Source: Hoyosella sp. YIM 151337 (GTDB lineage: Bacteria; Actinomycetota; Actinomycetes; Mycobacteriales; Mycobacteriaceae). Taken from it: a stretch of DNA of 64,000 bases. This document shows, piece by piece, positions 19,299 through 28,064 of the stretch (the first letter of the stretch is position 1; each line of letters opens with the position of its first letter). The position numbers were made by a program, and so were the translations under genes. The DNA lies in assembly GCF_026041215.1 (NCBI RefSeq), contig NZ_JAPEIQ010000006.1, positions 52,146-116,145 on the forward strand. The letters run 5' to 3'. The notes beneath the pieces are model-generated. The model had not been told where the DNA came from, did not search any database, and worked only from the letters and a program-made list of their open reading frames with translations.

Positions 19299-19331
19299 TG
19301 GGCATCCACACTGGGCATCCACACTGGGCAT
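19299..19331. repeat. 13-bp tandem repeat in the prfC leader
   Basis: TGGGCATCCACAC occurs twice in tandem, followed by a partial third copy (TGGGCA), ending 33 bases before the prfC start. A smaller repeat of ACGGATGC is found near 19166-19181. The role is unknown. Confidence 0.85.
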
Positions 19332-19363
19332 AGACCAGAGACACGATCTTTTGAGGTAGCAGC

Positions 19364-21019
19364 GTGACCGATATCGAGCAGGCCGTCCCTAGCAGCGACA
19401 CCGCACCGCGGGGGAACTCCCCTGTCGCGGCCGAAGCGCAACGGCGCCGGACCTTCGCTGTCATCTCCCATCCCGACGCCGGTAAATCAACGCTTACGGA
19501 GGCACTCGCGCTGCATGCGAAAGTCATCGCGGAGGCCGGTGCGGTACACGGCAAAGCGGGGCGCAAGTCCACGGTGTCGGACTGGATGGAGATGGAGAAA
19601 GCACGCGGCATCTCAGTGAGTTCGACAGCGCTGCAGTTCACGTATTCCACGTCGGGCGGTGCGGAGTGCGTGATCAACCTCGTCGATACACCGGGCCACG
19701 CTGACTTTTCCGAGGACACTTACCGGGTGCTGACGGCGGTCGATTGTGCAGTCATGCTCATCGACTCGGCAAAGGGTCTTGAGCCGCAGACTTTGAAGCT
19801 GTTTCAGGTGTGTAAGCATCGGGGCATCCCGGTCATTACGGTGATGAACAAATGGGACCGTCCGGGCCGAACGGTGCTGGAGTTGCTCGACGAGGTCGGT
19901 GAGCGTATCGGACTGCTGCCCACCCCCTTGTTCCTCCCGGTGGGCATCGCCGGAGATTTTCGCGGCCTGCTGCGCCGCGGGACGGACGGCGCGGCCACCG
20001 AGTACATCAAGTTCACTCGCACCGCTGGCGGTGCGACGGTAGCGCCGGAAGAGATCTTGTCACCCGAGGCTGCACACACGATTGAAGGCAGCGAGTGGGA
20101 AACCGCCGTGGAGGAAAGCGAACTACTCTCGGCAACAGGGCAAGATCATGATCAGGAGACGTTCCTGGCGGGCGAGACTTCGCCCGTGATTTTCACCTCC
20201 GCGATGCTGAATTTCGGTGTGCGGCAACTGCTTGATGCCCTTGTTGAGCTTGCCCCGCCGCCCCGTTCACGAGACGACGCGCAAGGCGCAGCGCGCGCGG
20301 TGACGGACCCCTTCTCAGCCGTCGTGTTCAAGGTTCAGGCTGGCATGGACGCCGCACACCGTGACCGGATCGCATTCATGCGCATCGTGTCAGGTGAGTT
20401 CGAGCGCGGCATGGTGGTCACGCACGCACAGACCGGGCGGCCTTTCGCGACGAAATACGCGCAAACAATGTTCGGCCGGGACCGGTCCACCGTCGATACC
20501 GCGTATCCGGGTGACGTGGTAGGGCTGGTCAACGCGACCGCCCTAGCGCCGGGGCACACTCTCTTCGATGGGCCGCAAGTGGAGTTCCCGCCGATTCCCT
20601 CCTTCGCGCCTGAGCATTTCGCTGTGCTGCGAGCGTCAAGCGCAAGCAAGTACAAGCAGTTTCGGAAGGCGATTGACCAGCTGGATTCAGAGGGCGTCGT
20701 GCAGGTGCTCCGCAACGATGTGCGTGGCGACGCGTCGCCGGTGCTCGCGGCGGTGGGGCCGATGCAGTTCGAGGTTGTGACCGCGCGGATGCGCACCGAG
20801 TTCAATGTGGAAACGCAGCTGGATCGTCTGCCGTTTACGCTCGCCCGGCGAACCGACGCGGAGTCCGCTGATGAACTTGCCCGTCAGCGCGGGGTGGAGG
20901 TGTTCCTGCGTACAGATGGTGTGTTGCTCGCGCTGGTCAGCGACAAGTGGCGCTTGCAGTTCATCCAGAAGGAGCGTCCTGATCTGACGCTTGAACCACT
21001 AGTCGCGACGGCTGACTGA
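19364..21019 (+). CDS. prfC: Peptide chain release factor 3
   Basis: RF3 is a GTPase that removes RF1/RF2 after termination. The 551-residue protein has G1 SHPDAGKSTLTEA (about 35-47), G3 DTPGHADFSEDTYR near 107-120 and G4 as NKWDRPG (Trp replaces the more usual Leu). The RF3-specific domain II/III follows. Length and order match bacterial RF3. It starts at GTG with GAGGTAG upstream. The stop is four bases from the stop of the convergent GntR gene. Confidence 0.95.
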   Translation: MTDIEQAVPSSDTAPRGNSPVAAEAQRRRTFAVISHPDAGKSTLTEALALHAKVIAEAGAVHGKAGRKSTVSDWMEMEKARGISVSSTALQFTYSTSGGAECVINLVDTPGHADFSEDTYRVLTAVDCAVMLIDSAKGLEPQTLKLFQVCKHRGIPVITVMNKWDRPGRTVLELLDEVGERIGLLPTPLFLPVGIAGDFRGLLRRGTDGAATEYIKFTRTAGGATVAPEEILSPEAAHTIEGSEWETAVEESELLSATGQDHDQETFLAGETSPVIFTSAMLNFGVRQLLDALVELAPPPRSRDDAQGAARAVTDPFSAVVFKVQAGMDAAHRDRIAFMRIVSGEFERGMVVTHAQTGRPFATKYAQTMFGRDRSTVDTAYPGDVVGLVNATALAPGHTLFDGPQVEFPPIPSFAPEHFAVLRASSASKYKQFRKAIDQLDSEGVVQVLRNDVRGDASPVLAAVGPMQFEVVTARMRTEFNVETQLDRLPFTLARRTDAESADELARQRGVEVFLRTDGVLLALVSDKWRLQFIQKERPDLTLEPLVATAD

Positions 21020-21023
21020 GCCC

Positions 21024-21764
21024 CTAGAATCGCTGCATCGCGGCCCGCACTTCGCCAAGTAGCTGACGCATGTGGTTCTCCGCGTCGGCGCCGCGGCCTT
21101 CAGCAACCGCATGCGCGACCGCTTCGTGCAGATCTAACGCGGCCGGTTCCGGGTGGTGGGGCATGAGTCCCAGTATCGTTCGGCCGCGCAGCACCACCGC
21201 GACGACGTCGACGAGTGCGGCAAACATTTCGTTGCCCCCTGCCTCGAGCAGCATCGTGTGGAAATGGATATCGCGATCGAGAAAGTCGCTGAGGTTGCCA
21301 GCTTCACCCAGCGCGCGCATCTCAGCGGCGATCGTGCGGATTTTCACACGCTGCTCCGCTGACGCCCCGCGCGCGGCCGCAGCAGCGGCGATCGGTTCAA
21401 TAGCAATCCGGAGTTCAGTAAGTGTGCGTAACTGTGCGTCGCGGTCCGCGCCGGAGAGCCGCCACCAGATCACACGCGGGTCGAAGACGCGCCACGATGA
21501 TTTGGGCTGCACGATGATGCCCACCCGCCGCCGTGACGTGACGAGTCCGAGCGATTCGAGCAGCCGCATCGTTTCACGCGCGACCGTTCGGGAGACGCCG
21601 AACTGCTGCTGAATCTTCTCGAGCGTGAGGACGTGCCCTTCGGGCAGCACTCCGGCGGTGATGTCGCTGCCCAGCATGTCCAGCACCGAATTGTGCAGCA
21701 CGCCAGCAACACTAGAACTCGCACCGGCAGCGCTGGTGCTGCTGGGGTTCCCGGAGATGCTCAC
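21024..21764 (-). CDS. GntR-family (FadR/FCD) repressor
   Basis: The 246-residue regulator has a winged helix at about 22-95 (VLTLEKIQQQFGVSRTVARE, RLLESLGLVTSRRRVG) and an all-helical FCD ligand domain (about 108-235). Metal-binding candidates in the latter are in DRDIHFHTMLLEAGGN and LDLHEAVAHAVAEG. It is divergent from a gluconokinase gene, and the 105 bases between them contain two copies of a perfect palindrome. It therefore probably represses gluconokinase and itself, with gluconate or a phosphorylated derivative as inducer. The ligand is inferred from the neighbour only. Confidence 0.9.
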   Translation of the reverse strand: MSISGNPSSTSAAGASSSVAGVLHNSVLDMLGSDITAGVLPEGHVLTLEKIQQQFGVSRTVARETMRLLESLGLVTSRRRVGIIVQPKSSWRVFDPRVIWWRLSGADRDAQLRTLTELRIAIEPIAAAAAARGASAEQRVKIRTIAAEMRALGEAGNLSDFLDRDIHFHTMLLEAGGNEMFAALVDVVAVVLRGRTILGLMPHHPEPAALDLHEAVAHAVAEGRGADAENHMRQLLGEVRAAMQRF

Positions 21765-21805
21765 TTGTCCAGCCTATCGCTACGGGGGACTTCACATCAC
21801 CCACT

Positions 21806-21820
21806 AAAGGTGATACCTTT
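21806..21820. promoter_or_regulatory. GntR operator, copy 1
   Basis: AAAGGTGATACCTTT is a perfect 6-3-6 inverted repeat between the divergent GntR and gluconokinase starts. This size and symmetry are typical for dimers of FCD-type GntR regulators. Confidence 0.8.
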
Positions 21821-21827
21821 CACAGTC

Positions 21828-21842
21828 AAAGGTAGTACCTTT
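21828..21842. promoter_or_regulatory. GntR operator, copy 2
   Basis: AAAGGTAGTACCTTT has the same arms as copy 1. The centres are 22 bases apart, about two helical turns, so two dimers would bind the same face. It ends 27 bases before the gluconokinase ATG. Confidence 0.8.
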
Positions 21843-21869
21843 GGGCGTCGAGTAGAGGAGAAGCATCGG

Positions 21870-22406
21870 ATGCCAGCTGAATCGCCCCGGACCGCCCTGG
21901 TCGTTATGGGTGTCGCCGGAGTCGGCAAGACAACGACAGCTAGTTTGCTCGCCAGGGAACTCGGCTGGAAACGTGCGGAAGCCGACGAATTTCACCCGCA
22001 AGCCAATATCGACAAGATGTCGGCTGGCATCCCCCTCGGTGACGATGACCGGACACCCTGGCTGCGGGCGATCCGCGATTGGATCACTGATCGCGCCGAA
22101 GCAGGCGAAAACGTCGTCCTCACCTGCTCAGCCCTCAAACGCTCATACCGAGACGTGCTGCGCGAGGCGAACGCACGGGTCCGCTTCGTCTTCCTCCACG
22201 GCCCCGCGCCAGTGGTCGCGGAACGCATCGGGCAGCGCAGCGGACACTTCATGCCTCCATCGCTGCTGAATTCACAGTTTGGCGACCTTGAACCGCTCCA
22301 GTCCGACGAGGACGGCGTCACCGTGGACCTTCGAGACAATCCGGAGCGCATTGTGACCTGCGCACTCACCGCACTCAACCTCGCCGGGCCCGGCGTATCC
22401 CAGTAG
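21870..22406 (+). CDS. gntK: Gluconokinase
   Basis: The enzyme phosphorylates gluconate to 6-phosphogluconate, feeding the pentose phosphate pathway. The 178-residue protein has the P-loop GVAGVGKTT (14-22), the substrate-binding ADEFHPQANIDKMSAGIPL, DDRTPWL and TCSALKRSYRD, all characteristic of GntK. The ATG at 21870 follows AGAGGAGAAG; the frame extends upstream through the operators, but homology starts here. No gluconate permease lies beside it, so uptake must be encoded elsewhere. Confidence 0.94.
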   Translation: MPAESPRTALVVMGVAGVGKTTTASLLARELGWKRAEADEFHPQANIDKMSAGIPLGDDDRTPWLRAIRDWITDRAEAGENVVLTCSALKRSYRDVLREANARVRFVFLHGPAPVVAERIGQRSGHFMPPSLLNSQFGDLEPLQSDEDGVTVDLRDNPERIVTCALTALNLAGPGVSQ

Positions 22407-22492
22407 AAGGCGCCGTCATGATCACCACCGAAGACTGAACTCTGGGCACGGGCACCCTCCTCGCCATCACCGCTTCGTGATCGCGCGACGCC

Positions 22493-22510
22493 CACGCTCT
22501 GCGCAGCGTG
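22493..22510. terminator. Short hairpin between convergent gntK and the DUF4166 gene
   Basis: CACGCT and AGCGTG form a perfect six-pair stem with a six-base loop, ending four bases before the DUF4166 stop. It could terminate both converging transcripts, but there is no T-tract. Confidence 0.35.
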
Positions 22511-22514
22511 ATCG

Positions 22515-23192
22515 TCACTCTCGGGTGTCGACGGTGCGGGGGTAGGCCCGATCCGGTATCTCCCCCGCAGGGCACGGCTTCTCCACCGCCGTGAAGTGAC
22601 CCCGATAGTGAAACATCCGGCCGAGCACCGGGTTCTTCACCGTCACTTCGATGCCATGCCGCTGCTGTTCCTCATCCCACCACTCCCGCGCCTCGGTTGT
22701 CGCCGAAACGAGAACCGGCAACCGCGGTGCGAATGGGATGAGGAATTTCGGCGGACCGCTCGTAAGGCGGAGCGCACCATGGTTATCCACCCACACCTGC
22801 GTCTTCACCGCCAAGTCTGGCGCAGACCCCAGGTAGTCCACCACGTAGGGTCCGGTCTTTCCGCCCACCATGGTCGAATCCATCTCAGCGCTGCGCGACG
22901 CAAAGCCGAACGTTCGAACCGTGGCCAGCGTTTCCCGTCCCACGGCGTCGGTGTACGCGTAATTCTCAACCCGAAACGGCACGTCAAATCCGGTGTGCGA
23001 GGGTGCAACCCGACGTGCTCCAAGAAATCTGGCCACAGGCAAGGGTACGGCAAGGGAGTGCGACATTTCTTCCATCACACCGGTTCCCACCTGGCAGAGG
23101 CCGTCCGCCGCCGACATGCCGAAGCGCCACTGCACTTTGGGGTGGAGTTTGGCGAACCTCGCTCCGAGCGCACGCTCCACAACCGACGGCAT
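22515..23192 (-). CDS. DUF4166-family protein
   Basis: A 225-residue protein starting MPSVVERALGARFAKLHPKV; the LGxxFxxLHPxVQxRFG opening is typical of DUF4166 proteins. The remainder is a predicted beta-rich lipocalin-like domain (VPFRVENYAYTDAVGRE, VVDYLGSAPDLAVKTQVWVD, MFHYRGHFTAVEK). The ATG at 23192 has AGGAG seven bases before it, immediately after the stop of the VOC gene, so it is the last gene of the ppk2-VOC-DUF4166 run. The longer frame upstream overlaps the VOC gene and is not needed. The function is unknown; DUF4166 domains often occur with saccharopine-reductase-like or epimerase proteins. Confidence 0.8.
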   Translation of the reverse strand: MPSVVERALGARFAKLHPKVQWRFGMSAADGLCQVGTGVMEEMSHSLAVPLPVARFLGARRVAPSHTGFDVPFRVENYAYTDAVGRETLATVRTFGFASRSAEMDSTMVGGKTGPYVVDYLGSAPDLAVKTQVWVDNHGALRLTSGPPKFLIPFAPRLPVLVSATTEAREWWDEEQQRHGIEVTVKNPVLGRMFHYRGHFTAVEKPCPAGEIPDRAYPRTVDTRE

Positions 23193-23205
23193 CCTGTCAC
23201 TCCTG

Positions 23206-24321
23206 TTACGAACCAAGGTAGAAGCGCCCACCCTGGTCATCCCGGCAGTGCACAGACACACCGTACTCGCGGACCTCTGGCCCCGCGAGGATCTCTCCGC
23301 CCGCCTCGGGCACGTACTTCGTTGCCGCAGCGGCATCTTCGACGCGCCACATCGGGACAACGCGATCCTCGGGGCCACGCGTCAGGCCCGTCATTGGGTG
23401 GATCCCCACTATCTCGAATCCGCCGCGCTCTTCGCTTCCGTCGAAATCCCAGCCCAGCACGTCCCGGTAAAACTGCTGTGTCTCCCCTACGTCGACCGCC
23501 TCCAAAGTGAGGTACGCAGGATCTCCCGGCCCGTCGCCGTTGATCGCGGGGCGCCTTTCGCTGCCGGTGATCTCGACGAGTTCGAACCGCACGCCATGGG
23601 GTCCCTCGCACGACACGAGTTCACCGTGCTGCGTCCAACTTCCGCCCTCCGCTTCGACGCCGGCGAGCGCATCGCCGAGGTGCTTCACCGCGAACCTGCA
23701 CCGGAGCTGGCTCACGTCATGGCCACCCTCCAGAAAGACCGGTGCGGACGTGTTCGTGACGCGCAGTTGCTCTTCAGCTGGCACTGTCTGCCAGCCCAGC
23801 ACCGCGTGATAGAAGCGCGCGGCGCGTTCAAGGTCGGGTGCGCAGACTGTGAGCGCGGCGATATCACCTGGCCGCAACGCACCGCCGAGCGGCGCCGCGA
23901 GCATCCAGCGGTGACCGAACGCGTCAATCAGTGTCGCGTTCCGCTGTCCGTGGCTCTCATATGTCCACCGCTCCACCCGGCCGCCCGCTTCACGGGCGCG
24001 CGTCAGCACGAGATCGGGATCATCCACCGGAATCATGAGGCTCACCGATGCGGTGCCGGTCCGCGGCGCTGTCAGCCCCATTTCGGGGAACTCCTCAGCG
24101 AGATAGATAACGCCATCACCAACGGTCAGTTCGGCATGCCCCACACGCCCGTCTTCCATCATGATCGGTTCACTCTGTACCGATGCGCCGAAAACCTTCG
24201 AATACCAGTTCAGCGCCTCTTGAGCCCCATTCACGATGAGGTACGGCACGGCACCCGAGCGCGGGAACCCGCTAGCAACGTGGTGGTCTGCCCCGGCAGT
24301 CGGTGCTTCCGGATCGCTCAT
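23206..24321 (-). CDS. Triple-domain VOC (glyoxalase/bleomycin-resistance fold) protein
   Basis: The 371 residues contain three tandem VOC units: about 22-143 (PhnB-like, with EALNWYSKVFGASVQSE and DAFGHRWMLA), 153-263 (RAARFYHAVLGWQTVP, GPHGVRFELVE) and 275-371 (ETQQFYRDVLGWDFDG, DDQGGRFYLG). VOC pairs form metal-dependent active sites; with three units one may be unpaired. The substrate is unknown; glyoxalase, dioxygenase or drug-binding activity are all possible. The gene follows ppk2 by six bases with AGGG before the ATG, so they are co-transcribed. Confidence 0.85.
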   Translation of the reverse strand: MSDPEAPTAGADHHVASGFPRSGAVPYLIVNGAQEALNWYSKVFGASVQSEPIMMEDGRVGHAELTVGDGVIYLAEEFPEMGLTAPRTGTASVSLMIPVDDPDLVLTRAREAGGRVERWTYESHGQRNATLIDAFGHRWMLAAPLGGALRPGDIAALTVCAPDLERAARFYHAVLGWQTVPAEEQLRVTNTSAPVFLEGGHDVSQLRCRFAVKHLGDALAGVEAEGGSWTQHGELVSCEGPHGVRFELVEITGSERRPAINGDGPGDPAYLTLEAVDVGETQQFYRDVLGWDFDGSEERGGFEIVGIHPMTGLTRGPEDRVVPMWRVEDAAAATKYVPEAGGEILAGPEVREYGVSVHCRDDQGGRFYLGS

Positions 24322-24327
24322 CGCCCT

Positions 24328-25227
24328 TCACTTCCCCGCTTTCGCCTTCTTCTTTTTCTTCGCCTTCTTCGTGTTGTCGAGCAGCATCGCGGCGTAATCC
24401 TCAACGTAGCGGAACTGGGCACGCGGCGGGCGTTCATAATTCGTCGCGGCCGGCCGTGGGGGGATCTCCACCTGTGGCGGCGTCACATGTTCGAACGGAA
24501 TGGATTTCAGCAGATGGTTGATCACGTTGATGCGCGAGTTCCGCTTATGCTCGCTCTCCACCGTGTACCAGGGCGCTTCGGGAATGTCGGTGTGCACGAA
24601 CATCTCATCTTTCGCCCGCGAATACTCCTCCCACCGGACGATCGACTGCAGGTCCATCGGTGACAGTTTCCACTGGCGCATCGGGTCTTGGAGGCGCGAG
24701 TGAAAACGCCGCTCTTGCTCAACATCGGAGACCGAGAACCAGAACTTGCGCAGCATGATTCCGTCCTCAACGAGCAGTCGTTCGAAGATAGGCACCTGAT
24801 GCAGGAACCGGCGGTATTCGTCGGTCGTGCAGAACCCCATGACGCGTTCGACACCCGCCCGGTTGTACCACGAGCGATCTAGCAGAACGATCTCCCCGGC
24901 GGCCGGCAGATGCTGGATGTAGCGCTGGAAGTACCACTGTGTGCGCTGACGCTCCGTTGGTGCTGGAAGGGCCACGACGCGGCAATGCCGCGGATTCAGA
25001 TACTCGGTTATCCGTTTGATCGCGGATCCTTTGCCGGCCGCATCCCGCCCCTCGAACAGCGCCACGACCCGGGCGCCTGTCTCCTGAACCCAGTGCTGCA
25101 TCGACACGAGTTCTGCCTGCAACCGCTTCAATTCGGGCTCGTACACATCCAGCGGGAGCTTCCGCTCTGCCGGCTTCGCTCGACCATTGAACTCTGCTTC
25201 CCCACCGGGGTTTTTCTTCGCAGCCAT
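24328..25227 (-). CDS. ppk2: Polyphosphate kinase 2 (class I, single domain)
   Basis: PPK2 transfers phosphate between polyphosphate and nucleoside diphosphates. The 299-residue protein has Walker A EGRDAAGKGSA (59-69), Walker B VLLDRSWYNRAGVERVMGF (114-132), the lid residues around TERQRTQWYFQRY, and PWYTVESEHKRNSRIN. Single-domain enzymes of this size usually belong to class I (NDP phosphorylation). It ends in a Lys-rich tail (KKAKKKKKAKAGK) that may bind polyphosphate; this is inference. It is followed within six bases by the VOC gene. Confidence 0.93.
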   Translation of the reverse strand: MAAKKNPGGEAEFNGRAKPAERKLPLDVYEPELKRLQAELVSMQHWVQETGARVVALFEGRDAAGKGSAIKRITEYLNPRHCRVVALPAPTERQRTQWYFQRYIQHLPAAGEIVLLDRSWYNRAGVERVMGFCTTDEYRRFLHQVPIFERLLVEDGIMLRKFWFSVSDVEQERRFHSRLQDPMRQWKLSPMDLQSIVRWEEYSRAKDEMFVHTDIPEAPWYTVESEHKRNSRINVINHLLKSIPFEHVTPPQVEIPPRPAATNYERPPRAQFRYVEDYAAMLLDNTKKAKKKKKAKAGK

Positions 25228-25281
25228 GGGCTGAGGTTACTCGGGCGGTAAATCCAATGGGGCAGGTTGCGTGAGACGGGG

Positions 25282-27072
25282 TCAGCCTAGCTCGTCAGCA
25301 AGTTCGAGCCACCGCTCTTCGAGCTCCGCATGCTCGGCGTCGACATCCTTCAATTCGCCACCGAGGCGCTGCAGCTTTTCTGGGTCCGTCGCGGCCGCCG
25401 CAAGCCGTTCGTGCAGAACAGCCTGCCGCTCCTCCAGCTTCGCAATCGCCCGCTCAAGCCTGGCGAGTTCCTTCTGCGCCGCACGCTCGGCGGCACCGCC
25501 CTTCTGGCGAGAACCCGTCTCCCGTGCCGCCTGGCTCGCATCAGCTGGGACGGGTGCGCTCTCCGCGATCGTTGCGCGCCGCTGCAAATACTCCTCGATG
25601 CCGCGCGGAAGGTGCGTCAGCCGTCCGTCACCAAAAAGTGCGTACACCGAGTCGCAGATGCGTTCGGTCAGGTAACGATCGTGGCTGATGACGACGAGTG
25701 TGCCCGGCCATCCGTCGAGGAGATCCTCGAGCTGTTGCAGTGTGTCGATGTCCAGGTCGTTTGTCGGTTCATCGAGTAACAGCACGTTGGGCTCAGCCAT
25801 AAGGATGCGCGTCAGCTGCAGTCGGCGCCGCTCGCCGCCGGAGAGATCCGCAATCGGCGTCCACTGGCGGGCGGCGGGGAAGCCGAGCCGCTCGGCTAGT
25901 TGCGAGGCGGACAGTTCTTTATCCCCGAGAACCACCCGGCGCCCGACATCTTCGACCGCTTCGAGCACACGCATCTGCTCTGGAAGATCGTCCAGCTCCT
26001 GCCGCAGCCAGCCAACCCGCACAGTCTGGCCGACGATACGCCGGCCAGACACCAATTCTGCCGCGCCCGCCAGCGCCCGCAGCAGCGTCGTCTTCCCAGA
26101 ACCGTTCACGCCGACAATGCCGGCGCGCTCACCAGGTGCGAGCCGCCACGTCATGCCAGTCAGCAACGTACGGCCGTCAGGGGTGGCGAGGGTGGCGTCT
26201 TCTAGCTCGATGACGACCTTCCCGAGGCGCCGCGTGGCGAACGCGGAAAGCGTGACCGAGTCGCGCGGTGGCGGCACGTCGGCGATGAGACTTTCCGCAG
26301 CCTCGATGCGGTACTTCGGTTTGGATGTGCGGGCCGGGGGCCCGCGTCGCAGCCACGCCAGCTCTTTGCGCGCGAGGTTGCGGCGGCGCTCTTCCTGGGC
26401 GTCCGCGATGCGGGCGCGTTCCGCCCGCGCGTACACCCAGTCGTTGTACCCGCCCTCGTAGCTTTCGACGCTGCCACCGACGACCTCCCACGTCCGGGTC
26501 GCGACGGTGTCGAGAAACCAGCGGTCGTGCGTAACGACGACGAGCGCGCAGCGGCGCGCGATGAGGTGTTCCGCAAGCCACACCACGCCCTCGACATCGA
26601 GGTGGTTGGTCGGCTCGTCGAGTATCAGCAAATCCAGGTCCTGGACCAGCGCGGCGGCGAGAGCGACGCGGCGGCGCTCCCCACCGGAAAGCTCATCAAT
26701 CGGTGTATCCAGGTGCCGCTGCGCCTCGCGCAATCCAATGCCTTCGAGAATGCCGCGGATGCGAGCGTCGGAGGCCCACTCGTGTTCTGCCAGACCGAGG
26801 GGGCCGAACACGACATCGCCGATGCTCGCACCGCCTGGCAGTTCGCCGCGCTGCGTTACCACCGCGAGCCGCACATCACCGCGGCGACTCACGCGGCCGG
26901 CATCGGGCGGGGTGAGGCCAGCGAGCACCTCGAGCAGCGTGGTCTTTCCGCCGCCGTTGAGACCGACGACGCCGATCCGTTCACCCTCCTCGACGCCCAG
27001 TGACACACCGTCGAGCAGTGGTTTGACGCCAAAGGACTTGCTGACCTGCTCGAGATTGACCAGGTTCGCCAC
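25282..27072 (-). CDS. ABC-F family ATPase (Uup/EttA type)
   Basis: The 596-residue protein has two ABC cassettes and no membrane segments. Walker A motifs are GLNGGGKTT (about 37-45) and GVNGSGKTT (near 320-328), and there are two LSGGERRR signatures (both with LDEPTNHLDV or LDEPTNDLDI Walker B). A charged linker joins them and a C-terminal coiled coil covers about 525-596 (AAERAAQKELARLERAIAKL). ABC-F proteins act on the ribosome to relieve stalls or protect against antibiotics. Its GTG directly follows the ispE stop, so it belongs to the rpfB-ksgA-ispE transcript. Confidence 0.95.
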   Translation of the reverse strand: MANLVNLEQVSKSFGVKPLLDGVSLGVEEGERIGVVGLNGGGKTTLLEVLAGLTPPDAGRVSRRGDVRLAVVTQRGELPGGASIGDVVFGPLGLAEHEWASDARIRGILEGIGLREAQRHLDTPIDELSGGERRRVALAAALVQDLDLLILDEPTNHLDVEGVVWLAEHLIARRCALVVVTHDRWFLDTVATRTWEVVGGSVESYEGGYNDWVYARAERARIADAQEERRRNLARKELAWLRRGPPARTSKPKYRIEAAESLIADVPPPRDSVTLSAFATRRLGKVVIELEDATLATPDGRTLLTGMTWRLAPGERAGIVGVNGSGKTTLLRALAGAAELVSGRRIVGQTVRVGWLRQELDDLPEQMRVLEAVEDVGRRVVLGDKELSASQLAERLGFPAARQWTPIADLSGGERRRLQLTRILMAEPNVLLLDEPTNDLDIDTLQQLEDLLDGWPGTLVVISHDRYLTERICDSVYALFGDGRLTHLPRGIEEYLQRRATIAESAPVPADASQAARETGSRQKGGAAERAAQKELARLERAIAKLEERQAVLHERLAAAATDPEKLQRLGGELKDVDAEHAELEERWLELADELG

Positions 27073-28041
27073 TCATGCACCCCCATCGACGGCACGTTCG
27101 TTTGCCGGATCATCTGGACTGCCACCGGGATCGACCAGCCGGGCCCCCGGCACCGGGCCGGTCGCCGTTCGCACGGTTCGGCACACCCCGGTGGCGGACA
27201 CTTCCACGCCAACATTTACCGCGTCATCCGCATCGCGGCACAAGAACGCGCAGGTGGGCCCAGAGCCCGACACGATCGTTGCGAGCGCGCCCGCGTCCAC
27301 CCCGGCCCGCAACGTGCGCCGCAGGCGCGGCATAAGCGAGATCGCCGCTGCCTGTAAGTCATTGCCGAGCAGCGGTGCCAGCACCGCGGGGTCACCAAGC
27401 GTCAGTGCGTGCATCAGCTCATCGGCGGAACCGGCGCGCGGGGGGTTACCTGCTTCCCGCAGCCGGTCCAGTTCCTTGTAGACGGCCGGGGTGCTGAGGC
27501 CGCCCTTCGCGAAGGCAAGCACCCAATGGTAGGTGCTCCGCGAGAGGACCGGCAGCAGTTGTTCGCCCCTCCCGATTCCCATTGCGGTACCGCCGCGCAG
27601 CGAGAACGGCACGTCGCTCCCCAGTTCGGCGGCAATCTCCACCAGCTCGTTTTTGCCTAACTCGAGGTGCCACAGCGAGTTGAGCGCGACGAGTGTGGCC
27701 GCAGCGTCCGCGCTGCCGCCCGCCAGCCCGCCAGCCACCGGGATTCCCTTGGTAATCGCAATATGCACACGCGGGGTACGGCGCGCCTGCTTTGCCATCA
27801 ATTCCGCGGCCCGCCACACCAGATTGGTCTTGTCCACGGGCACCTGACCAGCACCCTCGCCGCGGACTGTGACAGTCAGATCATCCGCACGGGTCACCGC
27901 GATCTCGTCATACAAAGACAGCGCCTGGAATACGGTGGTGAGTTCGTGATAGCCGTCGTCGCGCAGATCACCCACAGCGAGGTGCAGGTTCACCTTAGCG
28001 GGGGCGCGGACCGTCACCGGTTCGTCAACGACATGCAACAC
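27073..28041 (-). CDS. ispE: 4-diphosphocytidyl-2-C-methyl-D-erythritol kinase
   Basis: IspE is the ATP-dependent kinase of the MEP isoprenoid pathway, which supplies decaprenyl carriers for the cell wall. The 322-residue GHMP kinase has [12 protein letters not shown] (motif 1, with the catalytic Lys), the ATP loop [15 protein letters not shown] near 100-114 and SGSGPTCAF (motif 3). A C-terminal tail of about 30 residues extends past the fold. It lies 23 bases after ksgA and directly before the ABC-F gene, as in other actinobacteria. Confidence 0.95.
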   Translation of the reverse strand: MLHVVDEPVTVRAPAKVNLHLAVGDLRDDGYHELTTVFQALSLYDEIAVTRADDLTVTVRGEGAGQVPVDKTNLVWRAAELMAKQARRTPRVHIAITKGIPVAGGLAGGSADAAATLVALNSLWHLELGKNELVEIAAELGSDVPFSLRGGTAMGIGRGEQLLPVLSRSTYHWVLAFAKGGLSTPAVYKELDRLREAGNPPRAGSADELMHALTLGDPAVLAPLLGNDLQAAAISLMPRLRRTLRAGVDAGALATIVSGSGPTCAFLCRDADDAVNVGVEVSATGVCRTVRTATGPVPGARLVDPGGSPDDPANERAVDGGA

Positions 28042-28064
28042 AGTTGGACAGCTTATAGCGTCGA

